Source: a virus. Taken from it: DNA of 34,097 nucleotides. The stretch is from the IMG/VR virus record IMGVR_UViG_3300023178_000157, positions 1 to 34,097 of that record. One strand, written 5' to 3'. This document shows, piece after piece, positions 7,879 through 15,444 of this stretch. A program made the translations under genes and the position numbers. Below the pieces are notes generated by a model. It was not told the origin of the DNA. It did not search any database and worked only from the letters and a program-made list of their open reading frames with translations. The stretch's first letter is position 1. The number at the start of each line of letters is the position of its first letter.

Positions 7879-8183
7879 ATGACGTAACACCAGAGGAATG
7901 GAATGAAGTGGCTAAGCTAAGTCGCGGGCGTATTAAGGAAAGAGATGATGAGATGGTAAATAATCCTGCTCACTATAATGAAGGTGAGATTGAAACCATT
8001 GATTACATTGTCGATGTGCTAGGCGAGTGGGACAGTATTCATTACTGTCACGGTAACATCATCAAGTATTTAAGCACCCGCTTATGGGTCAAGGGCAAGC
8101 CGTTACAGGATGCTAAGAAAGCCCGTTGGTACTTAGACAAGATGATTGACCTAATGGAAAAAACAGAAGGGAAGAATTGGTGA
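7866..8183 (+). CDS. DUF3310 protein (related to T7 gp1.7 nucleotide kinase C-terminus)
   Basis: A 105-residue protein with the DUF3310 signature: NPAHY (about residues 33-37), then IETIDYI, then YCHGNIIKYLSTR, then a DAKKARWYLDKM helix. T7 gp1.7, a nucleotide kinase, has the same pattern in its C-terminal half (KPSHY, IEAIEVI, GNILKY, DLAKADFYKEL). A kinase role here is inference, but the location at the head of a nucleotide-metabolism cluster fits it. The start is GTG 7866, with GAGG 7 bases upstream. The nearby ATG 7879 is in another frame and meets a stop two codons later. It overlaps the exonuclease gene upstream and mazG downstream. Confidence 0.82.
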   Translation: MAGLNDVTPEEWNEVAKLSRGRIKERDDEMVNNPAHYNEGEIETIDYIVDVLGEWDSIHYCHGNIIKYLSTRLWVKGKPLQDAKKARWYLDKMIDLMEKTEGKNW

Positions 8184-8482
8184 GATTAAACACACTAGAA
8201 ATGCTCATTGAACGATGGGGACATGAGAAAGGTATCCTTCCTTATGTTGTACCTGGCGCTCAACTAGAGAAGACTGAGGAAGAAGTAGCCGAGCTACGTC
8301 AAGCTATTGAAGAACGTGATGTTGAAGAAATTGCAGATGCTATCGGAGACATCTTTGTAACCTTGGTCATGCAGACACGAGCTTGGGGCTTAGACATGGA
8401 AGCATGTGTGGAGCAAGCATACAAGACAATCAGCCAGCGCACAGGAAAGATGGTTGATGGTCAATTTGTTAAGGACTCTTAA
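8180..8482 (+). CDS. mazG: MazG-like nucleotide pyrophosphohydrolase
   Basis: A 100-residue all-alpha NTP pyrophosphatase-like protein. The metal-binding motif is present: EExxE at Glu34, Glu35, Glu38 (KTEEEVAEL) and ExxD at Glu50-Asp53, with Asp57 (EIADAIGDIFVTL). Members cleave (d)NTPs to monophosphates; phage versions have been proposed to sanitise pools or alter ppGpp signalling. GTG 8180 is preferred to TTG 8177 because AAGGGA lies 7 bases before it. The GTGA overlaps the DUF3310 stop. Its own stop overlaps the ATG of a 13-codon leader (TAATG). It is part of the nucleotide cluster with nrdA, thyX and nrdB. Confidence 0.88.
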   Translation: MRLNTLEMLIERWGHEKGILPYVVPGAQLEKTEEEVAELRQAIEERDVEEIADAIGDIFVTLVMQTRAWGLDMEACVEQAYKTISQRTGKMVDGQFVKDS

Positions 8483-8541
8483 TGATTAAAATAGATTACA
8501 TAAACCAACTTAAGGACGCTTAATGATTAAAATAGATTACA
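8469..8541 (+). repeat. Tandem duplication of the nrdA translation start region
   Basis: Two 32-base copies, 8469-8500 and 8510-8541, are offset by exactly 41 bases and differ at one position (T8477 versus G8518). Each holds AAGGA, a 6-base spacer and ATGATTAAAATAGATTACA. The second copy is the real start of nrdA. The first starts a short upstream ORF. The 41-base period shifts frame, so the first copy cannot extend nrdA. Confidence 0.95.
8482..8523 (+). CDS. 13-residue leader peptide upstream of nrdA
   Basis: Reads MIKIDYINQLKDA and stops with TAA 8521-8523, whose last A is the A of the nrdA ATG. Its first six residues copy the nrdA N-terminus because the start region is duplicated. AAGGA lies 6 bases upstream. 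Its ATG also overlaps the mazG stop, so mazG, leader and nrdA form a chain of two TAATG junctions. Expression is likely from the signals. A regulatory role (setting or coupling nrdA translation) is inference; it could be a neutral slip duplication. Confidence 0.5.
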   Translation: MIKIDYINQLKDA

Positions 8542-10250
8542 CACGCAATGAGGGGTTTACTGACCAAGCTCTTACATTGCTTAAAGATTATTACTGTAGG
8601 GAAGGGGAAGACCCACAAGATGCGTTAGCTAGAGCTAGTATGGCTTACAGTGAGGGTGACATGGAGTTCGCCCAGCGCATCTATGACTATTGTAGCAAGC
8701 AATGGTTTATGTTTGCCTCTCCAGTGTTAAGTAATGCACCAGCTAAGGGTGAAGCTCCTAAGGGCTTACCTATCTCGTGCTTTCTTACATACATTGGGGA
8801 TAACCTCGAAAGCCTTATCTATCACAAGTCAGAAGTATCTTGGCTGTCTGTTAAAGGTGGTGGTGTAGGTGGTCATTGGTCAGCAGTGCGTGGGGTCAGT
8901 GATAAAGCTCCAGGTACTATCCCATTTCTAAAAGTAGTAGACAGTCTGATGACTGCATACAAACAAGGTAAGACACGCAAGGGTAGCTACGCTGCTTACA
9001 TCGATATTGACCACCCAGATGTCATAGAAGTGATGAACTTCAAAACACCTACAGGTGGTGACGTAAACCGTAAATGCTTTAACCTGTTTAACGCAGTGAA
9101 TGTGACTGACAAGTTTATGGAAGCAGTATCTGAAGGCGCTGAGTGGGAACTTAAAGACCCTCATAGCGGTGAAGTAAGAGACACAGTTAAAGCTAGAGAG
9201 CTTTGGCAACGCATCTTAGACACCCGTTTTAGAACTGGCTCACCTTATGTAAACTTTATTGATGCAGCTAACGAAGCTTTGAACCCATATCAGAAAGAGA
9301 AAGGTCTTAAGCTACATGGCTCTAACCTTTGTAACGAAATACACCAAGCCACTAACGAAGAGCGTACAGCAGTTTGCTGTCTTAGCTCAGTAAACATTGA
9401 AAAGTTTGATGAATGGTGTGATACTGAAATGGTTAAAGACTTAATCCGTTTATTGGATAACGTGTTATCATTCTTTATTAAACACGCTCCTGATGAACTA
9501 AGCAAAGCTAGGTTCTCAGCAGAACAAGAACGCTCTATTGGCTTAGGTGCTATGGGTTTTCATGGTTACCTTCAGTCTAAACAAGTTCCTTGGGAATCTT
9601 TCCAAGCTACAATACACAACAACATGATTTTTAACACTATTAAAAAGCAAGCTGTGGAAGCTAGTAAGGAACTAGCAGTCGAGAAGGGGGAGCCTAACGA
9701 CATCAAAGGCTCAGGTATGAGGAATGCACACCTACTTGCTATAGCACCTAACGCGAACAGCAGTATTATCTGTGGGTGTACAGCTTCGATTGAACCACTG
9801 AAGTCTAATGCCTTTACACACAGGACACGCGCAGGCGCACACTTGGTTAAGAATAAGTATCTTGAGAAAACCTTAGAAGAGCTGGGTATGAATACTCAGG
9901 AAGTATGGTCAAGTATTATTAATAACGATGGTTCTGTGTTACACTTGGATATTCCTGATGAAGTTAAGGATATTTACAAGACTGCTTTTGAGCTAGACCA
10001 GACATGGGTAGTAGAACATGCAGGTAAGAGACAGAAGTATGTATGCCAAGGTCAATCAGTAAACCTTTTCTTCCCAGCAGGTTCAGAGCGTAGCTATGTC
10101 AACATGGTACACCTGAAGGCTTGGAAGATGCGAATGAAGGGTTTGTATTATCTACGGACTAATGCCGTAGTTCTATCAGACAAAGTAGGACAGAAGGTTG
10201 AGCGTGTAGCATTGAAAGATGCTGACGAGTGCTTGTCCTGTCACGGTTAA
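8523..10250 (+). CDS. nrdA: Class I ribonucleotide reductase, alpha subunit
   Basis: A 575-residue NrdA that reduces ribonucleotides to deoxyribonucleotides with NrdB. Active-site residues are present: Cys86 (PISCFL; E. coli C225), Asn268, Cys270 and Glu272 in NLCNEI (N437, C439, E441), Cys285 in VCCLSS (C462), the radical-transfer pair Tyr542-Tyr543 in YYLRT, and the C-terminal CLSC shuttle (570-573). The protein starts directly at the catalytic barrel region. E. coli NrdA has 761 residues, and the N-terminal ATP-cone that senses dATP is absent here. Loss of that brake would suit dNTP production during infection. The start region is duplicated upstream. thyX follows after 9 bases. Confidence 0.95.
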   Translation: MIKIDYTRNEGFTDQALTLLKDYYCREGEDPQDALARASMAYSEGDMEFAQRIYDYCSKQWFMFASPVLSNAPAKGEAPKGLPISCFLTYIGDNLESLIYHKSEVSWLSVKGGGVGGHWSAVRGVSDKAPGTIPFLKVVDSLMTAYKQGKTRKGSYAAYIDIDHPDVIEVMNFKTPTGGDVNRKCFNLFNAVNVTDKFMEAVSEGAEWELKDPHSGEVRDTVKARELWQRILDTRFRTGSPYVNFIDAANEALNPYQKEKGLKLHGSNLCNEIHQATNEERTAVCCLSSVNIEKFDEWCDTEMVKDLIRLLDNVLSFFIKHAPDELSKARFSAEQERSIGLGAMGFHGYLQSKQVPWESFQATIHNNMIFNTIKKQAVEASKELAVEKGEPNDIKGSGMRNAHLLAIAPNANSSIICGCTASIEPLKSNAFTHRTRAGAHLVKNKYLEKTLEELGMNTQEVWSSIINNDGSVLHLDIPDEVKDIYKTAFELDQTWVVEHAGKRQKYVCQGQSVNLFFPAGSERSYVNMVHLKAWKMRMKGLYYLRTNAVVLSDKVGQKVERVALKDADECLSCHG

Positions 10251-10259
10251 AGGAACCTA

Positions 10260-10895
10260 ATGAAAATAGAACTTGTAGACTGCGCTGGGGGTGACCTTAG
10301 CGTAGTAAACTCAGCACGAGTAAGCTTTGCAAAAGAAGCAACAGAGCTGGAACTTAAAGACGAAAAGCTCATTAAGTATCTGGCTAAACATAAACACATG
10401 ACACCGTTTCGTCATAACTTTGTACAGCTTAGATGTTCAGTACCTTTGTTCCTAGCTAGGCAGCTCATGAAGCACCAAGCAGGACTAACATGGAATGAAG
10501 TAAGCAGACGATATGTAGATGCACCTCCAGAGTTTCATCAACCAGAAGGATGGAGAACTCGACCTGAGGGTGGCATTAAACAAGGTAGCGGGGGTGTAGC
10601 TGAGGACACTGAACAGTGGGCAGTTACATACGGGGGATACCTAGAGTCAGCTCAACGCTTGTACATCGGAATGATTAAGGCAGGCATAGCTCCTGAACAA
10701 GCCCGTATGGTCTTACCACAATCAATGATGGTGGACTTCATATGGTCAGGTAACATCTTAGCTTTCTCTCATGTGTACACCTTACGGATTGGTGAGGGCG
10801 CACAGGTAGAAGCTCAAGAGTTTGCAAAAAAATTAGACGAAGTAATTAAACCTGCATTTCCTGTTAGTTGGAAAGCATTAACACAAGAGGACTAG
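10260..10895 (+). CDS. thyX: FAD-dependent thymidylate synthase ThyX
   Basis: A 211-residue ThyX, which makes dTMP from dUMP with methylene-tetrahydrofolate, NADPH and FAD. Family features are HMTPFRHNFVQLR, the signature region MKHQAGLTWNEVSRRY (residues 70-85, with Ser82) and LPQSMMVDFIWSGN. The usual RHR-x7-S signature is altered: KHQ replaces RHR and the spacing to Ser is one longer. NE-x-S-x-RY is kept, so activity is likely. AGGAA lies just before the ATG. It sits between nrdA and nrdB, giving a unit that supplies thymidine nucleotides for replication. Confidence 0.93.
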   Translation: MKIELVDCAGGDLSVVNSARVSFAKEATELELKDEKLIKYLAKHKHMTPFRHNFVQLRCSVPLFLARQLMKHQAGLTWNEVSRRYVDAPPEFHQPEGWRTRPEGGIKQGSGGVAEDTEQWAVTYGGYLESAQRLYIGMIKAGIAPEQARMVLPQSMMVDFIWSGNILAFSHVYTLRIGEGAQVEAQEFAKKLDEVIKPAFPVSWKALTQED

Positions 10896-10898
10896 CTA

Positions 10899-11054
10899 AT
10901 GGCTACAGCCAAGAAACCAGCACCTAAACAAGATAATGATAAACGAGACATTGTAGCTATTGTAGCTGCTATTCTAATTCACAAAGGCGCACCAACGTCT
11001 GCCGCAATAGAAAATGCTAAACATATTGTGGAGCAGTGTAATGAGCTTACTTGA
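10899..11054 (+). CDS. Small protein of unknown function between thyX and nrdB
   Basis: A 51-residue ORF starting ATG 10899, three bases after the thyX stop, and ending TGA 11052-11054, overlapping the nrdB start by 14 bases. It reads MATAKKPAPKQDNDKRDIVAI at the start region, with a basic, proline-containing N-terminus and a helical alanine-rich C-terminal half ending VEQCNELT. No domain is recognised. The tight fit between two genes and protein-like composition support it, though the only upstream purine run (AAGAGGA, inside thyX) is about 10 bases away. Confidence 0.55.
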   Translation: MATAKKPAPKQDNDKRDIVAIVAAILIHKGAPTSAAIENAKHIVEQCNELT

Positions 11055-11991
11055 TACAAACATCGCTTATAAACCTTTCAGCTACCCTTGGGCAGTTGAG
11101 ATAGCCACAGGCCATGAGAAAATTCATTGGGGTGAGTGGGAAGCAAAGCTACAAGATGATGTAGGTCAGTGGGCAACTAAGCTTTCTGATGTAGAGAAAA
11201 ACCATATAACTCAGATACTTAGACTGTTTACGCAGTCAGACGTAGCTGTAGGCACTAACTACATTGAGAGTTACTTGCCTAAATTTAAGAACAATGAAAT
11301 CAGAGCAATGCTTACTTCGTTTGTGAACCGTGAGTTCGTACACCAACGTAGCTATGCACTGCTTAATGACACCTTAGGTTTACCTGAAGAAGAGTTCTCG
11401 GCGTTCACCGCCGTCACAGCGATGCAGGATAAACTAGACTTCATGGGTGACATAGATGTTCACAGTCACTCTGGTCTTGCCTTATCAGTTGCAAGGTCAG
11501 TCTTAAACGAGGGCGTGTCCCTCTTCTCAGCTTTTGCAATGCTACTTAACTACCAACGCTTTGGTAAGATGAAGGGCATGTGTGAAATTGTCGAATGGAG
11601 TGTACGAGATGAAACTATCCACTGTGAAGGAATGGTACGCTTGTTCCGTGAGTTCTGTGAAGAACATCCTAAAATCGTTACGGATGAGTTTAAATCCACT
11701 ATATATCAGATGTTTAGAGATGCGGTTAAACTTGAAGATAAAGTTATTGAACTTGCATTTGAGATGGGTGACATCGAAGGTCTGTGCAAAGGTGAAGTCA
11801 AAGACTACATCCGATACATAGCTAACCGTAGGCTCATTCAGCTAGGCTTAAAGTCTAACTGGAAACACCTAAAGGAAAACCCAATCCCTTGGTTGGATTG
11901 GATTATCAATGGGGACAGCTTCAAGAACTTCTTTGAAGGCACTGTCACAGATTATAACGCATCGGGCATGGAAGGTGAGTGGGGCTGGTAA
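11041..11991 (+). CDS. nrdB: Class I ribonucleotide reductase, beta subunit
   Basis: A 316-residue NrdB that houses the di-iron centre and radical. All ligands of the E. coli type are visible: Asp67 (QSDVAV), Glu98 and His101 (REFVHQRSY), Glu157 (VLNEGV), Glu191 and His194 (RDETIH). The radical tyrosine is present at Tyr105, in the canonical E-x2-H-x3-Y spacing, so this is a tyrosyl-radical enzyme. ATG 11041 is chosen over ATG 11014 because GGAG lies about 8 bases upstream and the family starts near here. It works with NrdA; thyX and one small gene lie between them. Confidence 0.95.
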   Translation: MSLLDTNIAYKPFSYPWAVEIATGHEKIHWGEWEAKLQDDVGQWATKLSDVEKNHITQILRLFTQSDVAVGTNYIESYLPKFKNNEIRAMLTSFVNREFVHQRSYALLNDTLGLPEEEFSAFTAVTAMQDKLDFMGDIDVHSHSGLALSVARSVLNEGVSLFSAFAMLLNYQRFGKMKGMCEIVEWSVRDETIHCEGMVRLFREFCEEHPKIVTDEFKSTIYQMFRDAVKLEDKVIELAFEMGDIEGLCKGEVKDYIRYIANRRLIQLGLKSNWKHLKENPIPWLDWIINGDSFKNFFEGTVTDYNASGMEGEWGW

Positions 11992-12003
11992 TTAAAACCT
12001 GCC
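11990..12003 (+). promoter_or_regulatory. Candidate phage promoter motif (phi6.5-like position)
   Basis: AATTAAAACCTGCC overlaps the nrdB stop codon and matches 2099-2112 exactly. It precedes the virion gene block, where T7 has its class III promoter phi6.5. Downstream bases (TCTATGGATACTGGGG) do not form the hairpin seen at the other copies. Promoter function is inferred from exact repetition and map position. Confidence 0.5.
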
Positions 12004-12025
12004 TCTATGGATACTGGGGAAATAT

Positions 12026-12208
12026 ATGAAAGTGTTAAACAACAATAACTTAGGTATAACTGACGTTATGCTTAATCAACTTAAACAGCTCTTCCCCGAC
12101 ACCCTACCTGCGTCACCTATTACTGGTGAAGATTTAAGATACTTACAAGGTCAGCAGAGTGTAATCAGGAAACTGGAAGAGCTACAGAATGAATTTTATG
12201 AGGAATAA
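12026..12208 (+). CDS. Small protein of unknown function
   Basis: A 60-residue ORF, first gene after the candidate promoter at 11990. GGGGAA lies about 6 bases before ATG 12026. It begins MKVLNNNNLGITDVMLNQL and ends LEELQNEFYEE. It is acidic and mostly helical, with no domain I recognise. T7-like phages often carry one or two small genes between the replication block and the portal cluster. It ends two bases before the next gene. Confidence 0.6.
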   Translation: MKVLNNNNLGITDVMLNQLKQLFPDTLPASPITGEDLRYLQGQQSVIRKLEELQNEFYEE

Positions 12209-12210
12209 AT

Positions 12211-12423
12211 ATGTGTTTAGGAAGTCCTAAAATGCCTAAGGTGGAAACACCTGTTACAGCGGCTCCACCACCTCCACCAGCTCCATCTCCAGATATTGAA
12301 ACAGAACTGACAGATGCTGAACTACGTGCAGAAAAATTAAAGAAACGCGCCAAAGGTAAGAAAGGTCTACGCTACAAACCTACTAATACCTCAGGAACTG
12401 GCCTTCAGATTCCTAAGGGGTAA
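12211..12423 (+). CDS. Small virion protein, gp7.3-like
   Basis: A 70-residue protein with a Cys-Gly N-terminus (MCLGSPKMPKVE), a proline-rich stretch (APPPPPAPSPD), a charged helix and a glycine-bearing C-terminus (GTGLQIPKG). This order (short head, Pro-rich linker, basic region, Gly-containing tail) resembles the T7 gp7.3 class of small tail-assembly and host-range proteins, which also lie just before the portal gene. The link is by composition and position, so it is tentative. GAGGA precedes the ATG by 6 bases. Confidence 0.6.
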   Translation: MCLGSPKMPKVETPVTAAPPPPPAPSPDIETELTDAELRAEKLKKRAKGKKGLRYKPTNTSGTGLQIPKG

Positions 12424-12426
12424 GAT

Positions 12427-12888
12427 ATGGCACAACGTAACTGGTACAAACCGCCAAAGCCTCTTCCAACATATGAAAAAGAACTTGGTAAGCGTGTAGG
12501 AAAGTTTAGGGCGATGAAACTCAGAAGCCTTCTTCGCGCTGAAAGTGCTGACCTAAAGCGTCAACGGCTATTATTAAAACATCAGGGTTATGATAGCACC
12601 AATCCTCTGCGTAGGAGGTTAGTAGAGGGCATAGGGCGTGACTCCGATGGGGCTCTGTTTGAAGAAGCACACAGAGGTAAAGCCGATGCCAGAGTGGGCG
12701 TTAATGATGAAGCCACTTTAGACGGTAAAACCCGTAAAAAACTACGTAAGTCTGAACAGCTCCGCGCTCAACGTAGAAGCAAACGCAGACTACGTGTCGG
12801 AGGAAACCTTAGTATTGGTACTAAAGGTGACTCAGGCGTGGGAATAGGTGGCTCTAAGAAGGCATCTTTAAACATTCCAAAAGGTTAA
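12427..12888 (+). CDS. Basic protein of unknown function, probable virion component
   Basis: A 153-residue, very basic protein with many Arg and Lys, for example RKKLRKSEQLRAQRRSKRR. It ends in a glycine-rich tail, GVGIGGSKKASLNIPKG. The last residues, IPKG, match the end of the preceding gene product, which suggests a shared C-terminal sorting or assembly signal or a common origin. It lies directly upstream of the portal gene, with AAGGGG about 6 bases before the ATG. Its charge would suit nucleic-acid contact or assembly, but no domain is recognised. Confidence 0.6.
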   Translation: MAQRNWYKPPKPLPTYEKELGKRVGKFRAMKLRSLLRAESADLKRQRLLLKHQGYDSTNPLRRRLVEGIGRDSDGALFEEAHRGKADARVGVNDEATLDGKTRKKLRKSEQLRAQRRSKRRLRVGGNLSIGTKGDSGVGIGGSKKASLNIPKG

Positions 12889-12891
12889 ATT

Positions 12892-14457
12892 ATGATGAAT
12901 GACGGAAGTGGGTATGTAGCCAAGCGCTACAGCCAACTGGAATCTGACCGTGATTCTTTCCTAGAAAGGGCAAGAGAAGCAGCAGAGCTTACTATCCCTT
13001 ACCTTATGCCTCCTGAGGGGCATACAGGTTCAACAGTCTATAAAACACCCTTCCAAGGTATTGGAGCAAGAGGTGTAAATAACCTGGCATCTAAACTGCT
13101 TCTCTCACTTGTACCGCCTAACAGTCCTTTCTTTCGTCTTTCTATAGATGATTTTGATTTGGCTGCTTTAGGTGATGCAGGTAGAGGAGCGGTAGAAGAA
13201 GCTCTAGGAAGGATTGAACGTGCAGCACAACAAGAGATTGAAACCTCTGCTGTTCGTGTTCCAGTATTTGAAGCAATAAAACAATTAATTGTAGCAGGTA
13301 ATGCCCTTGTCTACCTTCCTAAGAAGGAAGGCATGAAAGTATTTAGGTTAGACCGTTTCGTCTGTCACCGTGATACTATGGGCAACCTGTTAGAAATTAT
13401 TACAAAAGAAGTGGTAGCCTTCGATATGCTACCAGACTCAGTAAAAGAGTTATTAAAACAAGAAGATAATCAAGAGCAATCAACACACAAGAGCTTAGAC
13501 TTATTCACCTACGTATATCGTAAAGACAAAAAGTGGGAAGTATATCAAGAAGTTATGGGTGTAGAAGTTCCTGATTCTCGTGGTTCTTATGCTGAAGACA
13601 AAAACCCTTTCATACCTTTAAGATTCTCTAGGATTGATGGGGAAAGCTATGGCCGTGGTTTTGTCGAAGAATACATTGGTGACCTAAAATCTTTAGAGTC
13701 ATTAACACAAGCTATCGTTGAAGGTAGTGCAGCATCATCTAAGGTCTTATTCCTTGTACGTCCTAACGGCACTACAAAGGCTAGAGACTTAGCGAAGTCA
13801 CCTAATGGTGCTATCGTGAATGGTGATGCTAATGACATCTCTACACTACAAGTTCAGAAAGCTTCTGACTTCAATGTAGCAGCACAGACCATACAAGCTA
13901 TTACAGAAAGAATGAGTTTTGCTTTCTTGCTTAACAGCTCAGTACAGAGAAGTGCTGAACGTGTTACAGCAGAAGAAGTACGTTACATGGCTCAGGAGTT
14001 GGAAACAGCTCTTGGTGGTGTATACTCAATTCTATCACAAGAGTTCCAATATCCTTTGGTCAATCTTCTACTGGGTCGTATGGAGCAATCAGGCAAAATG
14101 CCTAAGATGCCTAAAGACTCAGTTAAGCCTACCATTGTTACTGGTATGGAAGCGTTAGGTCGTGGACAAGATTTAAATAAACTTGCTACATTCCTGCAAT
14201 ACTTACAGCCTTTAGGTGCTGAAGTAATCCAATCAGAAGTGAACGTAGGTGACTACATTGACCGTTTAGGTGCTTCACTGGGTATTGATACCCAAGGCTT
14301 AATTAGAAGCCCTGAGCAGAAGCAAGCTGAACAGGAAGCAGCACAGCAACAACAACAGCAACAAATGATGGAAAGCACAATGGCTGATATGGCTACTAAA
14401 GCTGCCCCTCAGATGGCTAAGTCTGCTGGTGAAGCTATGCAGCCTCCACAAGAATAA
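12892..14457 (+). CDS. Portal protein (gp8-like head-tail connector)
   Basis: A 521-residue portal protein, close to T7 gp8 (536). Typical stretches are the N-terminal RYSQLESDRDSFLERAREAA helix, NNLASKLLLSLVPPNSPFFRL, and FIPLRFSRIDGESYGRGFVE followed by the ring-core helix. The C-terminus is glutamine-rich (AAQQQQQQQMMES), as in the family. The dodecameric ring sits at one vertex, nucleates the capsid with scaffold, and passes DNA during packaging and ejection. Two adjacent ATGs (12892 and 12895) exist; the first is taken. Scaffold and capsid follow in the standard order. Confidence 0.95.
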   Translation: MMNDGSGYVAKRYSQLESDRDSFLERAREAAELTIPYLMPPEGHTGSTVYKTPFQGIGARGVNNLASKLLLSLVPPNSPFFRLSIDDFDLAALGDAGRGAVEEALGRIERAAQQEIETSAVRVPVFEAIKQLIVAGNALVYLPKKEGMKVFRLDRFVCHRDTMGNLLEIITKEVVAFDMLPDSVKELLKQEDNQEQSTHKSLDLFTYVYRKDKKWEVYQEVMGVEVPDSRGSYAEDKNPFIPLRFSRIDGESYGRGFVEEYIGDLKSLESLTQAIVEGSAASSKVLFLVRPNGTTKARDLAKSPNGAIVNGDANDISTLQVQKASDFNVAAQTIQAITERMSFAFLLNSSVQRSAERVTAEEVRYMAQELETALGGVYSILSQEFQYPLVNLLLGRMEQSGKMPKMPKDSVKPTIVTGMEALGRGQDLNKLATFLQYLQPLGAEVIQSEVNVGDYIDRLGASLGIDTQGLIRSPEQKQAEQEAAQQQQQQQMMESTMADMATKAAPQMAKSAGEAMQPPQE

Positions 14458-14476
14458 ATTTTAAAAAGGCATAAAA

Positions 14477-15268
14477 ATGGCAGAGACATTAAACACATTT
14501 ACTGGTGAACAACAGGCAACAGCCCCTGAAAATCATGACGAGGCTATGCTGGAGAAGGCTGAACAGATTGAACAAGCTAATAATCCAGACCGCCCTGAGT
14601 GGTTACCAGAAAAGTTTGAGTCTCCTGAAGCACTGGCTCAAGCTTACCTACAGTTAGAAAGTAAGCTTGGGTCTGCACCTTCAGAAGAGACAGACGTAAA
14701 AGAAGCAAGCTCTGAAGAGATTGCAGAAGAAGTAGAACAAGAAGCCCAAGAAGTAGCCTCAGCTCTTAGTGAGAAAGGTTTAGACTTTGAGGACTTTCAG
14801 CAAGAATACTTAGAGAAAGGTGGGCTATCTGAAGATGCCTACACTAAACTAAGTGAAGCAGGCTTTGGCAAAGAGTTAGTTGATTCATGGATTAATGGTC
14901 AACAAGCTATTGCTGATAAGCTTCAAAATGAAGTGTTTGGGATGGTAGGTGGAGAAGAAGGCTACCGCGCTATGACTGAATGGGCAGCGGCTAATCTATC
15001 TCCAAGTGAGGTAGATGCATTTAATGCTAACATTGAGTCTGGTGACCCAGCACTAACACAGTTTGCAGTACAAGGATTAAGCGCGAGATATCGTTCTGAA
15101 GCAGGAAGTGAACCGACACTATTACAGGGACAGGCTTCCAATAATCAGGGTGGGGTATTCAACTCAGTTGCAGAACTAACAGCAGCGATGGGTGACCCCA
15201 GATATCAGAAAGACCCCGCTTACAGAAAGACTATAGCCGACAAGTTGGCTAGGTCTAATGTGTTCTAA
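14477..15268 (+). CDS. Capsid assembly scaffolding protein (gp9-like)
   Basis: A 263-residue strongly acidic, helical protein between portal and capsid, the expected place for T7 gp9 (307 residues). It holds RPEWLPEKFESPEALAQAYL, a common N-terminal motif of podovirus scaffolds, long Glu-rich helices, and a C-terminus with basic residues (DPAYRKTIADKLARSNVF) that likely binds the capsid protein. It shapes the procapsid and leaves before maturation. AAAGG precedes the ATG by about 7 bases. A strong terminator follows 17 bases after the stop. Confidence 0.92.
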   Translation: MAETLNTFTGEQQATAPENHDEAMLEKAEQIEQANNPDRPEWLPEKFESPEALAQAYLQLESKLGSAPSEETDVKEASSEEIAEEVEQEAQEVASALSEKGLDFEDFQQEYLEKGGLSEDAYTKLSEAGFGKELVDSWINGQQAIADKLQNEVFGMVGGEEGYRAMTEWAAANLSPSEVDAFNANIESGDPALTQFAVQGLSARYRSEAGSEPTLLQGQASNNQGGVFNSVAELTAAMGDPRYQKDPAYRKTIADKLARSNVF

Positions 15269-15285
15269 AAAACTGTCTCCTTTTT

Positions 15286-15309
15286 AGCCCCTCTTCGGAG
15301 GGGTTTTTT
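15286..15309 (+). terminator. Rho-independent terminator after scaffold gene
   Basis: A perfect 6-bp GC stem, CCCCTC and GAGGGG, closes a TTCG loop (15294-15297) and is followed by six T residues (15304-15309). An outer A-T and a G-T pair can extend the stem. It lies 17 bases after the scaffold stop, so it would reduce upstream transcripts entering the capsid gene. Confidence 0.9.
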
Positions 15310-15330
15310 ATATACGAAGCAATGCATTAC

Positions 15331-15352
15331 AAACTAATTACCTTTGGCCTCC
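15331..15352 (+). promoter_or_regulatory. Possible promoter for the capsid gene (phi10-like position)
   Basis: The 135-base gap 15310-15444 has no credible gene. It contains AAACTAATTACCTTTGG, which shares AAACTAATTA with 29547-29556 and AATTA with the stronger motif copies, then a CTCC-TGCG-GGAG hairpin (15349-15360). A promoter is expected here because a terminator precedes the capsid gene, and T7 has phi10 at this place. The sequence match alone is weak. Confidence 0.3.
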
Positions 15353-15444
15353 TGCGGGAGACAACCTAAGCGAAAAGGATGTGATGACTAAGCTGAGTAG
15401 CTAACAAAACAACTCAACTAATCATTACTAAAAGGTAAATTAAA

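Noticed and set aside
15376-15402. Tiny open frame (MTKLSS) after AAAAGG in the capsid leader
   Set aside because: Only six codons, with no supporting context. Treated as noncoding leader.
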